Part shown: positions 63,945 through 64,000 of the stretch, in pieces | Numbering within the stretch: position 1 is the stretch's first letter | How the letters are laid out: each line of letters opens with the position of its first letter | From: Thalassotalea sp. 1_MG-2023 | Lineage (GTDB): Bacteria > Pseudomonadota > Gammaproteobacteria > Enterobacterales > Alteromonadaceae | Direction of reading: 5' to 3' | Assembly: GCF_030546745.1 (NCBI RefSeq) | Contig: NZ_JAUOPD010000011.1 | Location: forward strand, 62,001 to 126,000 | DNA length: 64,000 nucleotides | The notes under the pieces: generated by a model | Database searches by the model: none | What the model saw: only the letters and a program-made list of their open reading frames with translations | Told to the model about the DNA's origin: nothing | Program-made: the position numbers and the translations under genes

Positions 63945-64000
63945 ATTAAAGCCTTTTTTGTGGTATATAAAAGAATCCCTAAACTGAAACCGCTTAAATG

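Noticed and set aside
1-64000. CRISPR arrays, tRNA or rRNA genes, phage or plasmid modules, complete insertion sequences, toxin-antitoxin or defence genes
   Set aside because: I looked for tandem short repeats, transposase-like or integrase-like frames and tRNA cloverleafs and saw none in the window.

Overview
The window is a chromosomal segment of a low-GC (about 38%, by eye) marine-type gammaproteobacterium. Gene content and order point to Alteromonadales, most likely Colwelliaceae (Colwellia/Thalassotalea-like): hisS-ispG-rodZ-pilF-rlmN, the long PstC/PstA permeases, DUF3718, DUF2164 and a class of isocitrate lyase of about 530 residues. The taxonomic call is inference from gene families; no rRNA or tRNA gene was seen. 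I also saw no phage, no complete insertion sequence, no CRISPR array and no recognisable defence locus. Most of the window is well-ordered core genome, so the novelty lies in small genes, regulatory sites and a few odd neighbourhoods.

Layout. 1-8.6 kb (minus strand): the 5' part of hisS, then ispG, rodZ, pilF (with a C-terminal LysM), rlmN, ndk, the NAD-malic enzyme, iscX and a new 45-codon membrane ORF. 8.8-14.8 kb: DUF2164, NnrS behind an FNR-like site, a glycerate-type dehydrogenase, a PuuB/OrdL-like flavin oxidase, a GNAT enzyme and a class V PLP enzyme. 15-20 kb: the threonine operon thrLABC with a clear leader peptide and attenuator. 20-22.5 kb: an overlapping CheY-CheC-GGDEF operon, then a 31-codon membrane microprotein. 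22.7-24.6 kb: a YgjP-type metallopeptidase and yebG behind a LexA box, then a DUF3718 secreted protein. 24.6-31.2 kb: a glyoxylate-cycle neighbourhood (aceA, a divergent LysR regulator, LrgA/LrgB-type membrane proteins, malate synthase G). 31.3-36 kb: a small exported protein, a serine hydrolase, an ECF sigma / membrane protein / periplasmic coiled-coil operon, and a parvulin.

36-58.6 kb is dominated by phosphate. One block holds PiT, a DUF47 protein, phoU, pstB, pstA and pstC, with a CBS-domain gene divergent from pstC. The second holds ppk, ppx, pstS, phoR, phoB and a porin. Tandem 11-bp PhoB-type repeats (TGTCA core) lie before pstC, pstS, phoB and the porin, so these form one visible Pho regulon; the ppk upstream region has a related but irregular structure. 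Between the two blocks sit selO, a membrane diguanylate cyclase, ettA, a PilZ protein and a GcvR-like ACT protein. 58.8-64 kb: an orphan sensor kinase, rdgC, an HDOD protein, an unknown four-helix membrane protein, a decayed thyA 3' end and a zinc-ribbon membrane protein.

The best candidates for something undescribed are the two microproteins (8500-8637 and 22425-22520), the sigma/coiled-coil operon (33159-35361), the CheY-CheC-GGDEF unit (20094-22020), the LrgAB-malate synthase linkage (27540-31147), the imperfect palindrome at 49096-49166 and the thyA relic (63525-63696).
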